64,000 nt of DNA, from assembly GCF_002775205.1 (NCBI RefSeq), contig NC_036456.1, positions 25,951,850 through 26,015,849 of the forward strand. Direction: 5' to 3'. Under the pieces are notes generated by a model, which worked only from the letters and a program-made list of their open reading frames with translations, did not search any database and was not told the origin of the DNA. A program made the position numbers and the translations under genes. Origin of the DNA: Xiphophorus maculatus (Eukaryota; Chordata; Actinopteri; Cyprinodontiformes; Poeciliidae). The first letter of the stretch is position 1; every line of letters begins with the position of its first letter. Shown here piece by piece: positions 40,090-55,000 of this stretch.

Positions 40090-43000
40090 GTATGGATGGC
40101 GACCATGTGTTTGAGTAAAAGTCTAGGGAAATTATGGGACAAAAAGCTGAATAGTTTTGCTTGCATATATCGGGGCCTTTTCCAGTTGAAGTTGTCATCA
40201 AACTCTAAAATAGCTGCAAGGTTATTAGGTAAACCTTTCTAATATTAGCGTTTTATAGGGTGCGGCTGACACAGAAAGATGTTAGGATGACGGGAAAGAG
40301 TGAGCAGCTAAGTTGGGAACGAAGTGACAGATAGGGAAGAAGAATGTCACTGTTTCCTCTGAAGCCTGGTTGTGTTTATAGTTAGCACCAGTCTTTCAGC
40401 AGAGTTTATCCTCTGGGAACCCCAACACCCCTCCCTCTCACAGTCATGCTCATGAGGCACTGAATGAAGCAGCTGGTCCAACAATTAGATTGAAACCAAC
40501 AAAAAGTTACTAGACAGACTAAATTTCTTAAACTGACCACGTTTCAGGTGTTATACCTACTATCTAGGTAGAGCTGGACAGTAAATCAGTAATAGTATAC
40601 TTTGCGGTAGACACTTGATCAATATCAATAGATAATACATCTGATAGAATAATCAATATATAGAATATTCACTGAGCTGATAGGCAGAAAAAAAGACTTT
40701 AGCTGTTCAACCTCTCCTGGCTAGCTAAGCTCGCTGGGCGGAATCAACTAACTCACTCGCTCTTTGGTTACCTAGCAACTCATTCATTCTTTGGTTACCT
40801 GTTGAATAACTTGCGCAGCAGCAGCAGTTTCAAGTCCCTCCACCTTGCCTCCTAACTACTTAAAAATAAAAAAAACAGTGGCATGTTAAATCTAACAGTC
40901 ACTGACAAAGTACAGTGATTGTTAGATTTAACAATCACTGACAATTGATTGTGGTGTACTTTGTCAGTACAAAGTACACCACAATCCCTGACAATCAATT
41001 GTCAGTGATTGTTAGACTACTAAAAGTACTTTATACTTTGTCAGTACAAAGTACACCACAAACTGATTTTTCCAGGTGCTGAAAATACAGTTTTACCTAC
41101 AGATTGGTTGCTTCGTTCATCTTAAGTAAACATTTAGTACGACTGAGTTCTCTGACCGTGCTTTAAACTTATGACACTGTTTGAGTACAAAGTTTTCCCT
41201 GTGTGATATACTGTATGCTAGAGCCTGCAGGACACAAAGACCAACTTGTGACTATCCAGGCAAGAATCTGGGCCTGAATAAACCATTATGAACACTTGTT
41301 GAACTATTTGCCACTCAGTTGTCAGTAATCCATTTTTAGACAACGTGTGTTGTTCTACTCTTTATTTTCATATTTGACACCAAATACCAGCCAAATGTTG
41401 GCCAAGAAATTTAACTTAAACCTCAGTGTTATAATGTAATGTCACATGCTGAACATAGTTCCAAATACATCACTGAAGACCCTCGCTAACACTGTGTGTA
41501 ACTATTCACATCGATGAAAATATTTATACACATATGCACAAATATATACAATAAATATATACAGATAAGATAATGTCTAAATCATCCACTACTAATATTA
41601 GCATATTAGCACTGACATCGCTATCGCTAATATTTCTCTTCACTAGAACCAGATTAGCATCTTTGCTAAGCTAAGTAAGGCTACAAATACATAACTGAAA
41701 ACTTAGCAATTTGTAATACTTTTTAGTGATTAACACTATCGCTAGCACAGATTGTTTTTGTCCTTTTTTAAGCTTCTTAAAGCATTTTATTTCGTAAATA
41801 AAGTTTTATTTATGCTAGGCTAAAAAGGCTAATATAATGTATGGACATTGTATTAGTCAAGTAAAAATATGAAAATATTAACAGAAATTAAAACCTTGTA
41901 GTGATAACTGACATTATTGCTTGCATAGAAATGTTTCATCTCTATAATTTTATTTAATAAAGTAAATTATTAATTATCAAATAGGAGTGTGACGAAGACT
42001 ACCTTATTAACTCCGACTCCATTCATAAATCCTGTGGTTGCCTCTGTAATTGTTAATGTTTTAATTTGTTTTATGTACACATGTTTTTGCCTCATTATGT
42101 CATCATCAATATATTAATATTAGTATTATGCATAATTTCTTAATCATATACTATAATATGTATGTAGGCTTGCTTTATAGTAATTATAATTAATTTGAAA
42201 TTAATTGCATCACCTCTAAGAATTGTTTTTATTTGACGAAATTTAGTTTTGTATTTCTAAAAAAATGTATTAAAAAGTATTTTGATTATAGCTTCTCTAC
42301 TAAGTATTCAAAAGTATTTATCAACTGTATTAAAGCCGTAGAAATTACTTTGTTGTGAATTTTAGTTTCGCTTTCTCTCCAAAGTAATGGAACATTGTGT
42401 ACACAGTTTGCCACCAGTAGGCGGCGCTATTTTACTGTGTGTGCTTGTATTTACCGTGGTATGGACCTTTAAAAATCACCTAAAACTGGTGATTTTAAAA
42501 TAAAAGGAAATAAATTTTCAAATAAAGGTTAGTCAAACAATTTGCCTGAAAAGGTAAATGATGTTTAATACAGTTAACAAAAGAAAAACATTCTGTTTAT
42601 GTAACTACATTTTTAAACCAGTAACTATCTATTAAATCAATTTTGTATTTTTTGATTATATGCTTTCATTTTCAGACAACGTGTCTGTTGAAATCTTAAA
42701 TAAACCTGCAGATTTTCCTCAAATGCCGTAACATATTTTAGAGGTTAATAAAGGTTGTAATGCAGTTTTGAAAACAAGATTTTAGCCGTTTTGTTTTACT
42801 GAAAAGATCAGATTAAAATCAGACCTAAACATTTACCAAAAGAACAACTACACACAGAGACAAAATGAGTGAAGGGAGTAGAAACCGATTTTTTTCTGGC
42901 AAATATTTGGCTGAAAAGGAAACAATCAGGAGATAAGAGAGGAAAAGAGAACAGGAAATGTTGAGATTTCCTTTGAATGTGAGGTGTGTGTTCCTGACAG

Positions 43001-46000
43001 GCTTGCAGTTTTTCTCCACCAGAGATTCAGAGAGAGAAAGAAACCAGAAAACACTGAAACAGACAGAGTGAGAGGACAATCCGTGGATAATCAGCTTCAT
43101 ATTTTACCCTTAAACAACTTCATCTGGTGGAGATTTTTTTTCCAGAAGAAGCTGAGATCTTTGTTTCCCATCCAAGGCTGATTATTGTGGATGCCTCGTT
43201 ATGTAAGCCATTGCTTCTTCCGCCCTGGATCTTTTCGACCTTCTGAACTCGGTCACTTCTCTTTCATTCAGATCTGAAACTGTCAGATCCAAGGGACTTT
43301 TTTCAGCCCTTCATCCCAGTTGGATTCTTCTTTAGCCATGTTGCGCTGCGTTCTTCAGCGGGCTAACAACCTCAGGCGATCTGACCCTCTGGCCAGTGTC
43401 ACGTTTAGAGGTAAGGGGCAGCTCTGGGGCTTTGGCGAAATGTGTCAAAACATCCAAAACCTCCTTTTTTATAGAAGGAATTCATTAATATACAGAATAA
43501 TATTTTAAAAAATGAACACAGACAAGCAAATCTCAGGACTAATCCCAAATGTTAAGAATTTAAATAGTAGATTCCTCTAGAAAAATCACAAATTGTCATT
43601 TTTTGAGGGGTGTGTGTGTGTGTGTGTAATGATAATATAATTAATAAAGTAAAAAAATATATATATACACTTTAAGAAGTATGCTAACTTGCTTACTTCT
43701 TGAATGTCTTGAACTATAATTACTATAATATTAAATGTGTTATTGTTGTTTCTCCTACACACTCCGGTTTGGCTCAACCAAGATGCTAATTTGCTTTATT
43801 AAATAAAATTATAGAGAGGAAGCATTTCTATGCTAGCAATAGGATTCATTACCACTAAAAGTTTTTATTTATGTTATGTTACTATAACCTTTTCTGTTTA
43901 TTTGAGTAACACGTTGTCAAGACATTAGTCTTCTTTAGCCTAGCGTAGATACAAATTTATTTACCTGATAAAATGGTTTAAAAAGCAAATCTGTGTTAGT
44001 TACAGTGCTAAGCTCCAAATAGTAGCACTGATTGCTAAGTTTTTCACTTATACATTTGTCAAGGTTTAATATTTGTCACCACTGTCTAAGATAAGGTAAC
44101 ATATTAGCCTTGCTTAGCTTAGCGAAGATGCTAATCTGATTCTAGTGAGGAGAAATATAAGCATTAGCAAAATCAGTGCTAAAATGCTAATGGCCTTCAA
44201 TATTTTTTATTTGCAATCTTTCTTACACCAACTTAATTGTTTCTACATTTTAAGATTTGAGCTAGCATTTTAGCTTTCCGTCTTTTGTCTCATTGTACAA
44301 ATGTACAAATGTATGACTGAATGGGTAACAAAGGTAAACAGCTGTTCTACCTGCCCTCCATCATCTTGTTTGTCCAACTTTTTTTGTACTTTCCATAAGT
44401 CGGTGTTTGCCTCCTTAATGAGGCGAACTCTGCGCTTAACTTCCTGCCTTTGTCCAAACACAATTTCCTGGTCCCATCAGACATTTACCTCCCTGCTGCA
44501 GCCCTAACTTATATCTAATCTCACTGCTAAAACAAAGTGATAAATGGACACGACATTCAAAACAAAACACAACACTTCAGCCACAAAGATTAATTTCTAC
44601 TTCAGTGACTGACCTAAAACTCTTTAGCATTATTGATGTGGCATGTTTCCTTTTCCTGAAGTGAAGTCTGACTGGATGATAAGCTTTAGAAAGCTTGAAC
44701 TTAAAGCTTCTTAACACATTTAGACACAATGTAGCTACAATTGAATAGAGACTGTATATAAATATTAATTTTAGGTCTTTCCCAAAGATTTTCAATTGGA
44801 TTTAGGTCTGTACTTTGACTAGGCCATTGTAATCCAATGATATTCTTTGATTTATACCACCTAATTGCAATGTTTCCATCCACTTTTCATGTGAATTAGT
44901 TTCCATTTTCCCTTCAGCTCCTTGTCTGGCTGAGTACCCAACTTTCCTCTGAGGTTTTCACAGAACAGCTAAATTTATACTAACATGATGTCACACTTTA
45001 CACTTTAACACTTTTGTTTCGCCGGCTCCTGCTCCTTAAATAACACATGCAGCAATGCTGGCTGACAGACAGACAAACACCTGGGGCCGTGCAGATCTAA
45101 ACTTCTCGGGTTCACTCCACAGTTCTGCACCACTTTGTGTTGGTCTATCACACTAATAGTGTTTTCACACCTGATAGCCCGGTGACTCGGTTTGATTTTG
45201 GACCAAAATTGATACATTTGTTACGTTATCAGCTACTGTGGTTTTCTTCCACACTGCACTGTGTCAAACAAACCAAATCCTTTGAAATCCTGTTCCCCTC
45301 CTCACCTGCGGGGGCGCTACACAATGAACCACTGAAGGAAAAAACACAAAAACCTCTGAAGAAGACACTGAGCACAACTTCCTTCAAAAATGTAAACAAA
45401 AATGGAGCGACGCCAGAATTTAGTGATTGTTTGATTTCTCATTGGTGTTTGGCAAAAAAAGACAAACTGTTTCTCCTGCTAGCGCTGGGCTTGCGTGTTT
45501 ATTTAAGGGTGCATTCACACCAGGCCTGTTTAATCTGGTTTAATCCAACTCCTCTTCACTTGGGGAGGTGTGAAGGCATAATCAGACTCTGATGTGGACC
45601 AAAAATTTTACTCTGGTCCGCCTATAAACCTAGGTCCTGGTTTGGTTAAAGTGAACTCTGGTGAAGTTGGAATGCATGTGTGTATGCCAAGTGGCGCGGA
45701 GTCCCCTCCAAAAGCAGGAAGAAGTCTACAGCGCAGGGCATTCTGGGTAAATAATACAACCAACACAAATGCAGGAATCTCACACTAATAGAGAAATGGC
45801 TTGTTGTCTTTTCCAAAGACAAAAGAGAAATCCTACAACCTCTAAAATCTGACGCTACTCCATTTTTGTTTAAATTTTATGTAGAAGGAAGCTTCCAGTG
45901 TCTTCTTCAGATGTTTTTGTGTTGTTTCTTCAGTGGTTTTTGGTGCAGCACCAGAAGAACTGGTTTTTCAAAGGATTTAGTTAATTTGTGGAAGAGAACC

Positions 46001-49000
46001 ACACCAGCTGAAAATATAACTGATGTTGCAAAATGGTCCCCAATCAAACGAGTCTACAGGACTATCAGGTGGGCAAACAACCTCGGCCCTTTTAAAATAA
46101 TGGGAAACAATGTACAAAAGTTCAAAGGGCAATCCCAAACAGTTTATTACAATTTTACACTGACATGTTCTTTGTGATGAACGTCACAACCCCAGATATT
46201 TTAAAGGTCTGTATTTTAAACCATTCAAGGACTAGCAGTGAACATTTCCTTCACTCTGGAAAACAGACACCATGTCCATTTATAGAAATTATAATGGAGC
46301 AGCAAGGAAATAGTGGGAGGAGAAGCATGCAGAGTCATCGTATGGAGGTAATAAATCCCATTTGGGATATAAACATAGGAAGGAGCAGATAGCAGTGCTG
46401 CTGTCAGTACTGGAATCTGAAGGTTTTCCCTCCTGTAGAAGATTATTTACATGAAGAGAAGGCTTTGGTTTATGGAAACTGTATTTATTTATTTATAGGT
46501 TTATTTATTTATAAGTTATCAAGTCACTCTGACCACCGATGCTGGAATTTAGTAATGCTTTAATGACATTGTATGGATTGCTTTTCCTCACTCCTGCATC
46601 TGTTTGTCTACAGGTGCAAAAGTAAATGAATTTGACAGCAAGTGCTTGTGTTTGTGTGCAGAGTGAAGGACTTCCAGAGAAACAATAAGTTTTCTCATCC
46701 ATCCAAACCAGGAATAAAAACTTGAAACACTGCTGATTATAATCTGTTGTCTTGTATCTGTTGACTGTATAATTTAATTTCCATTGATCATACATCTGCA
46801 CAAATTGGAATTATGAAAGCAAATTTGCTCCATGGAAAGTTGCCAATTTTGAAAAAACTCAAGATTTTTGAGTTTTTGCATTTCCCTTACAAATGTACGC
46901 AAAACTTTGTCAATATTCGGCTAATCTTGAAAAATAAAAAAACACACATTTTCACAGTGTTTCTATTAAATAAGAATTAAAATCACAGGTGAATAAGTTT
47001 GTTCACATAAGTCATTGTTGTCATCCTCTTACTACTTCCTGTTGTCTTCTTTGCCGTTTCCGACAGTAGTAACATCCGGTCATTGATCACATGACTTGTG
47101 TGATGCAAAAAAAGTGTTGACTTGGTTTTGCAAAATGCACAAAATTTAATACAGCTGAAAAAACACACCTGCGTTTGCATTGACCAAAGTGGAGTTACGA
47201 AAATAAAATTTGGGGTAGAAACTTTTGCAACACAGGAGTCATGTGATCAACAACCAAACGCTTCTGCTGGCGGAAAGAAGAAAACAGCAGTGGTAGGGGG
47301 GAAAGTTTGTTCTTTTATTGCGTCAATAAACTTATTTATATGTGATTTTCATTGCGTTTCTTGTCAAAGGTAAACACAGCAATTGCGAAGTTGTGTTTTT
47401 ACGGCAGCAGTGGAATATCGACAAAGAATTGCGTCACATTTGAAACCTAGCTAGTCTAGCGCAAAAATGTAACAAAAAACTGAGTTTTTGTTGTTTTTTA
47501 TTGGCCTGCTTCCATTAAGATAATTTAATTCCAATTTGCACAATTCGATGGAAAAATGAAAACTACTGCGGCTCATACCATATTGGTGTTTATGCACAAT
47601 GGTGCTGTAAGACAAGAGCTAGCTACTCGCCGGCTCCTGCTCCTTAAATAACACGCAGTAATGCTGACTGACAGACAGACAAACACACGGGGCTGTGCAG
47701 ATCTAAACTTGGGTTTCACCGGGTTCACTCTGCTCCCTGTTCTATTTTCAGATCATGACAGAAAATGTGCCAAGCTGAACCAGCCGGGAAGTTAATGCTG
47801 CTGCGTTACTTCCTCTCAGATTCAAACTCAGATACCAGCCCGAGGGACATTTTAGGGCTTCACACACAGAAAGCAACGCAACCTCTCGACCTGTGTGTGG
47901 AAGGGCGGAGATGTTTTTTAAGATATCCTCTAAGAACGGAGGTCCACTTACGTAGGAGCTTCTCAATGTGTGTGTGTGTGTGTTTGCACTTTGTTGACCA
48001 TGTGTGGGTTGTGTGTTGGGTGATAGAAGTGGGAAAAACAGGAAAGAAAACAAGATTTTGAGGGTGTGCATTACAAGAGGTGGGGAATGGTGTGTTTTTG
48101 TTTTTAACTTTTGGAATCAATGGAGATCAGGAGTGTCCAAAGTGCGGTCCGGGGGCCCATCCGTGGCCCTCTGAACGATTTTGTGTGGCCCCTCTCTACA
48201 GTTCCAGAGTGAGGCAAAAGTGACCTGTAAGCACAGGTGATTGATGCAGATGGATAATTTTGTTTTCAATTGATTTAGATTAATAATTTTTGCAGACAAA
48301 TAAAATCTTAAATTTACAAAAAATAGTTAAAACATTCATTTACGTCTAAAGTGATTTTTGCATTTGCAGTGATTTTGTAGTTTTATAAGACTACAAATAT
48401 ATCAACTCTTTCTCAGAAAGTAATCAGACCCTCAACCCCCCCAAAATATTTACTTTTTATGACCCTTTGCTAAAAAAGTTAATAATTATTTTATTATCTG
48501 AGCAGATAAGATAATGAAAGTCACATAAATTTTTGCATTTAATTTAAAAAAATCATAAAAGAACCTGCATGTGCTTTTAACTTGACTGTTTTGGCCATTA
48601 GGACAAAAGGTTTGAACACCACTCACTCAAGAAAAAATGCTCAAAGATTGATCAAAAGTCTCGTTGTTTTTAATCAGTAATATCGTAATCCTGAATTTAT
48701 GTCCAGTTTTACAAAAAAATGTGTACTACTCATGGTTTTTCAGTCAATTGGGGGTTAAATTCCGCAGAGATTATAATTTTAAACTTTGCATTAGTGTAAA
48801 TTTAGGTTTGATGCTAATTACATTCATTAGGTATTTAAGGAATGAAACAATCATAATGTGTTATTTCATCTATGCAATTAGGACTGAGTCAAATTACACA
48901 CGTTTTACACAAAAATTATTAATTTCTTGGACATAAAAACATTTTATTGAAAAAGGAAATTTATTTTTTAATTCCACTTCTCTGATTTTTCTTTGTTGAA

Positions 49001-52000
49001 CTGAAACGCAGTTCATGATAGATTAAAGTCCTTGAACTTTGGGACAGTTTCTCCGATTGTGTCCAGTTGCATCATGAACGACACAATGAGCATTGTTTTT
49101 ATTTCCTTCTGTCTGGTTGAATCAAACTCTGCGTCTGGATTTGTTCCTCTTATCCACTGAAACTGAACAAAAATAATGGTAAAGGTCTTCATCAATAACC
49201 GGTGATGGTTCACATCCCTGTGTGTGTGTTTATAGTTTGTCCTGGGATGACCTCTATATAAATACTATGAACTGAATTTAGATCTTTAGGGCTCCTCTGT
49301 GGTTGATAACCTATTCTGGCAGTTCATTGTCCTGTCTGACCCTCCTGCCTCACTTTCTGCCTGACAGGGCAGGAAATCAGAGCTCATGACTTCATGTTGC
49401 AGGAAGTGACAGAAAGATAACACGCACACATAAGGACATTGTTTGTTGGTGGTTGTTATTTGAGAACCGATTAAAAAAAAAACCAAGCTCAGGTTAGCTT
49501 TGAAATCAAAGTTGGGACTGATTAGGTTTTGATTTCAGATATCAATAAAATGTCCTATTGAAGACAAGAAAGACTAGAAGACAACGCAGTCCATATGAAG
49601 CAGAGATTCAACCCTAAGTACATTGAGTAGAAACATGTCCGTATTAAATAACATGAAAAAAGTCACGTTTATTTATACAACACGTTTAAGCAATAAAAAA
49701 GTTCGAAGTGCTTTACATCATAACAAATATAAAATGTACAGTCACCAATTATGAAAGACGCAGCAAGCATTACACTTAGTCAAATGCCACAATAAAAATA
49801 ATCAATAAACCTAAAATAAATTGAATAATATTTCATCTATGACGTTTCAAAATGAGCTCTAATCAGGTGGGTTTTAGTCTAGATTTAAATGAACTCAGTG
49901 TTTTGGCTGTTTTGCAGTTTTCTGGAAGTTTGTTCCAGATTTATGGTGCATAGATGCTGAATGCTGCTCCTCCATGTTTGGTTCTGGTTCTGGGGATGCA
50001 GAGCAGAACCAGAACCAGAAGACCTGAGAGTTCTGGAAGGCAAGAGATCTTTAATGTTATTGTGGTGCCAAACTGTTCAGTGATTTATGAACTAAATCAC
50101 TGAATTTAGTGATTTGGTTTATAAATCACTAAATTATTACAACAGTATTTTAAAGTCTATTCTCTGAGCTACGGAGAGCCAGTGTAGGGACTTTAGAACT
50201 GGGTGATGTGCTCTAACATCCTGGTTTTATTCAGAACACCAGCTGCAGCGTTCCGGATCTGATCGATTTTTTAGTCAGATCTGTGAAGAAACTGTTGCAG
50301 TAATTGATGCGACTAAAGATAAATGAATTTCCATAGACCTTTCTGAGACATCAGACCTCTTATCCTGGAAATGTTCTCCAGGTGATAGAAGGCCGACTTT
50401 GTAACCGTCTTTATGTGACCTTGAAGGTTCAGGTCAGAGTTCATCACTACTCCTAGATTTTAGACCTGATCTCTAGTTTCCAGCTGTGGTATCGTTCCTC
50501 CTGAAGTTCAAAGATTAAAAACTTTAGCTTTGTTTCTGTTCAGCTGGAGAAAGTTTTGGCACATCCACACATTTATCTGTTCAGAGTCACCTGGTGACAT
50601 CATAATGTAAAAATTGAGACAACAGCAACTTTAAGTTGCTGTTTTTCTGTTGCTGGTTCCATGAAGATGTAGCATAAAGCTGAAAAGTGATTGTATAACA
50701 AGAGTTCAGCTGTTTTTCAGCTTAATTCATTCAAAACGACTCATTTATCTAATAGAACATTTATTTATTGAATTTTCAAGTAGCAGCTTCACTGGAACCT
50801 TTTACATTATATTCTTATTTTCCTGGATTAAGAACGATATCATGTTGCAGTGTCAATTATAATCTTTCAATTTGACTGTGCTACTTATCCAACATTTTTT
50901 CTTTCTCCTTCAGGGTCAAAGAAGAAGACAAAGGTCATTAAAAACAACCCCAACCCGGTCTGGAACGAGGTGAGTTTCATGTTACCCAATTATCAAAATA
51001 TCAAACTTGAAGAGAAACTTCACATTCTAATATGCCAGAATATACTTACAATATTTTGACATATTAATATGTACAGTATATACATGTATTATCTTTAATT
51101 ATGCAATTAATTTATATTTTTGAATAAATATATTCTTTCCTGGAGTTTCAGGTTTTAAGAATAATTTTTCATCCATGTTTTCAAACACATGTTGGTCTGA
51201 TTGATAATCAAAATGGAAACATTTTTATTTTGTCATACAAGCTAATCTATACCTACCAGAAATCTGTAGAATAAGTCAAAGCTAAGGAATTTTCCAGTAA
51301 ATACAGACTTTTAAATAAAATATTTACACAAACAGCTGAAGTCCAGCAGCACCATAAAACCCTACACTCATGCAAATAGCACGTTAGAATAATTTTAACC
51401 AAATCTGTGATGTTCAGAGTTATTCTATTTTGAGAATTTACCTTTTGATTTCTCTATGCAGATAAAACATTTTAATGCTTTTATGATGTTATTTCCCCTC
51501 TGTTAGGGATTTGAATGGGACCTAAAGGGGATTCCTCTGGACTCTGGAGCAGAAATTCACTGCGTGGTCAAAGATCATGAGAAAATGGGAAGAAACAGGT
51601 ACAAAAATTAAAATGTCTCACTGTTAGCTTTTACGAAGAGTTCATATTTGTGCATTAGCAATAAGTCAGCAAGTTGTTTGAACAGTTTTAGTTCCAGTTA
51701 TTATTTCTAGAGGAGAATATTTTGGTATCGACCCGATACAAATAAATACAGAGCCAGTATTGCCAATATTGCTACTATCAATGTTGATACATCAAACTAC
51801 TGACACTTAGGTGTTTTTGTGTATTTTAAAGTTTACAAGTGTCTGCAAAATATGTTAATAACACATTAACAAGATAAATAGAAACAATAAAATAACTAAA
51901 CTAATTTTTGTGATTTTCTTTCTAAATAAACAATGTGCAAAAAATTATAATTTGAGAAAAAAGAAATTTGAGGAGGAGGTGAGAAACTACAACACAAAAA

Positions 52001-55000
52001 TAAAATTTCACAAGGCAATTTGAAACTAAAGTATTCATCTTACAATTTTAGTATTATAGTTATGATGTGACTTTGCAAGGAGTAAAGCTTCGGTATTAAA
52101 CAACATTTCCATCAGCTGCACTCCTTCTTCGTCTCCAGTAACCAGAGTTGGGTAGTTATATTTACTTAGTTACATTCACTTGAGGAAATGTTTGGAAAAA
52201 ATTTACTTATATGAGTGCTACGCTGTACTTTTTGTTTTTACTTGAGTAATTTTATTGTAAAGTATTTCTGCTCTTACTTGAGTAAAAATATGTTGAGTAC
52301 TCTGTCAGCAATGTATGGTAAAGATTTGGATGGATGTACTGTTTACAAATAGGAGTAAAACCGTGTCATTGTGTGTAATCTGGGTTTACTGAATGGGATT
52401 TTTTTTTTTATACTCTTTATTTAACATTTTTCATTATAATGAAACATAAAACACAAACAGAATCTGAATGGGATTATTTTAAAAGAAAAGTCCATGTAAA
52501 TGTTTGTCTTCACTGGTCTGATCAGGTTTCTGGGTGAATGTCGCCTCGGTCTCAGAGACGTTCTCAACTCTCCCAACTTTGCTGCCACCTTCACCGTCTC
52601 CCTGTTGGACACAAAGAGGAACAACACCGGGGTGAGCCGATCAACTGATACAACTCCAACACGTCGATTTTACTGATCTATAAACACACGAGAAACAATA
52701 AGTCACACTAAACTCCATGCCACCAAAACGCATTTAATTTAAGCTAATCTACATGCAGCTCAAATATTAAACATAGCCGAACAATTCTGTTAACTAAATG
52801 AAACCTGGAGATGTAGGTTTTATTAATTTTGTGCAGTGCGCCACGGCAAAAGGAAAAATAATGGAGAAAAAACATTAAAGAATAACTCAAAGCCACTTCT
52901 TTCTCGCGCTCTACGTGAACTATGCTACACACAGACGTATCATGATTCAACCCAAAAAAACCACTCAAACATTTCCCATACAAAAACCAGAACATTCAGT
53001 CAGTTTCAGTTTTATGGTTTTAGGCTTGATGTTTATTTTTTTGCTATTATTAATAAGCAATCACTGTGGTTGATTAGCTACTGCTGCCATTAGCTAAGCT
53101 AACACAGCTAATTTAAACGCCTGCTCTACTGATTATCTGTTAGAGTTGGTGTTTAGGTCACATTTTAATTTTTTTTTACCTGAACCAAAATAGAACAAAT
53201 CCCACATCACATCTACATGTTAAGGTTTTCAAAGTCAAGCTAGCATAACTGAACTACTTCCCTCTCCCTCGCTATTGTTTTTTCTTAATTAAAACTTTTT
53301 TCTGCTCTTACCTAGTTGTTGCAGTGTTGACAATTAGCAGCTAAGCACAAATGTATCTTTTATATCACATTTAAGATTTAGTCCGTTACATTGATAACTT
53401 AACGGCTAAAACCAATGCTAGTCGTTGTTAGCAAGCAGCTTTTGGCCCTCCATATTGAGATGGGGGCGTGACATCAAGCTCTCCAGGGGGTCCATATAAC
53501 AAAGATTTTTCACAGATTTGTGATGGAAACAAAGCTACACTCTGTGCCAACCCACAATGCTTTGCGTCCACCAGGCCACGCTGACCCTGCAGGTCTCCTA
53601 CATCCCTCCTCCAGGATCGGCTCCCGTTTTCCATCCTCCCTCACAGCCGGAGTCCCTTCCTCACAGCAACCCCAACATAGAGCTGGACACAGTTACAAGT
53701 AAGATGATCTGCGTAAAAGCTAATCAATAACCGCACACATGACAACAGTTGGGTTTTCTTCTAATAAAACATGGCCGCCCGTTTTCCACCCAGTGATTTC
53801 TCTGGATACTCTGGGCGAGGAGGACACAGAGAGCATGATCATGGTGGAGCCTGCGGAGGAACCGGGAGTTGACGACAGTCAGTCCCTGGTGATCGTCGGC
53901 CCCCCGGGGCCTCCTGGCCAGGAGTCGCCCACCAACCAGACGCCCAAACGCTTCCCGCCGGCCTACAACACGCATGGAGGGCTGAGGAAGAGGAAGAGAG
54001 GCACCAGCAGTCAGCCCAAACAGCTGGCCAACAAACCTCAGGACATACAGGTGGAGCTTTATACCGTAAAGGATTCAAACAGGAATGAAATGTAACTTCA
54101 CTGACTGCCTGTTGTAAACAAATCTGAATTTATGTTTCAAGGTCAAGTCAAGAACTCTTGTTAAAACTGACTCTGCAGGTTATCAGTGAAAATCATGTTA
54201 AAAATTAAACGGAAAAACAAATTCAACTGATACAAAACTATGACAGAGTATTAGAGCAAATAAAATAAAATAACGAGAGTAAAGTTAATATTAAGAAAAT
54301 TAAGTATAAGATAATATTACAATTTATTCTCGTAATTTTGTAACTGCATTTTCAAAATATGACTATTCTGCTATTGTTGCAATTTTTTTCTGATATTATT
54401 TTGTAATATTAATTTATTTTCAAAATATTATTGCAGTTTATTTTCAAATTATTTTAACCTTATTTTCAAAATATTATGACTATTCTCCTATTATTGCAAC
54501 TTTATTCTGGTATTATTTTGACTTTATTCCTGTATGACTTTATTTTCCTAATTTTACTTCTCAAAATATTATGACTATTCTCATAGTATTACTAATTTAT
54601 TCTCCTTTATTTCAGCTTTATTGCTGTACTGCTCCATTCTCGCAACATACTAAATTTGTTCTTGTAATTTAATGAGTATTCTTGTAATTTTATTTATTTT
54701 ACTTTTTCTTAGTATTGCCCTAATACTCTGTCATACAAAAACAGATAATAGAAACTTTTTTCAAGTAAAATCTTAGACATCATGAATGCACAAATGGTAC
54801 TTTTTGCTGCACAGTTGATTGACACAAAATATGTTTGATTTAGTAAATATGGACGGGATGTTTGACCTTTAATGACCTCTGGAAGCAATAATTAATAGCT
54901 TTAAAAAGACATTAATACAAAAGAAAATTTTTGATTCAGGAACATTTGCCAGCAGTGTGGCTTCAGAAAACCGGTTTCACTCGGTGTTATAAGGAAGCCG

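Noticed and set aside
53698..53794. Counterpart of human DYSF exon 5a
   Set aside because: The intron is only 95 bp and holds no in-frame exon.
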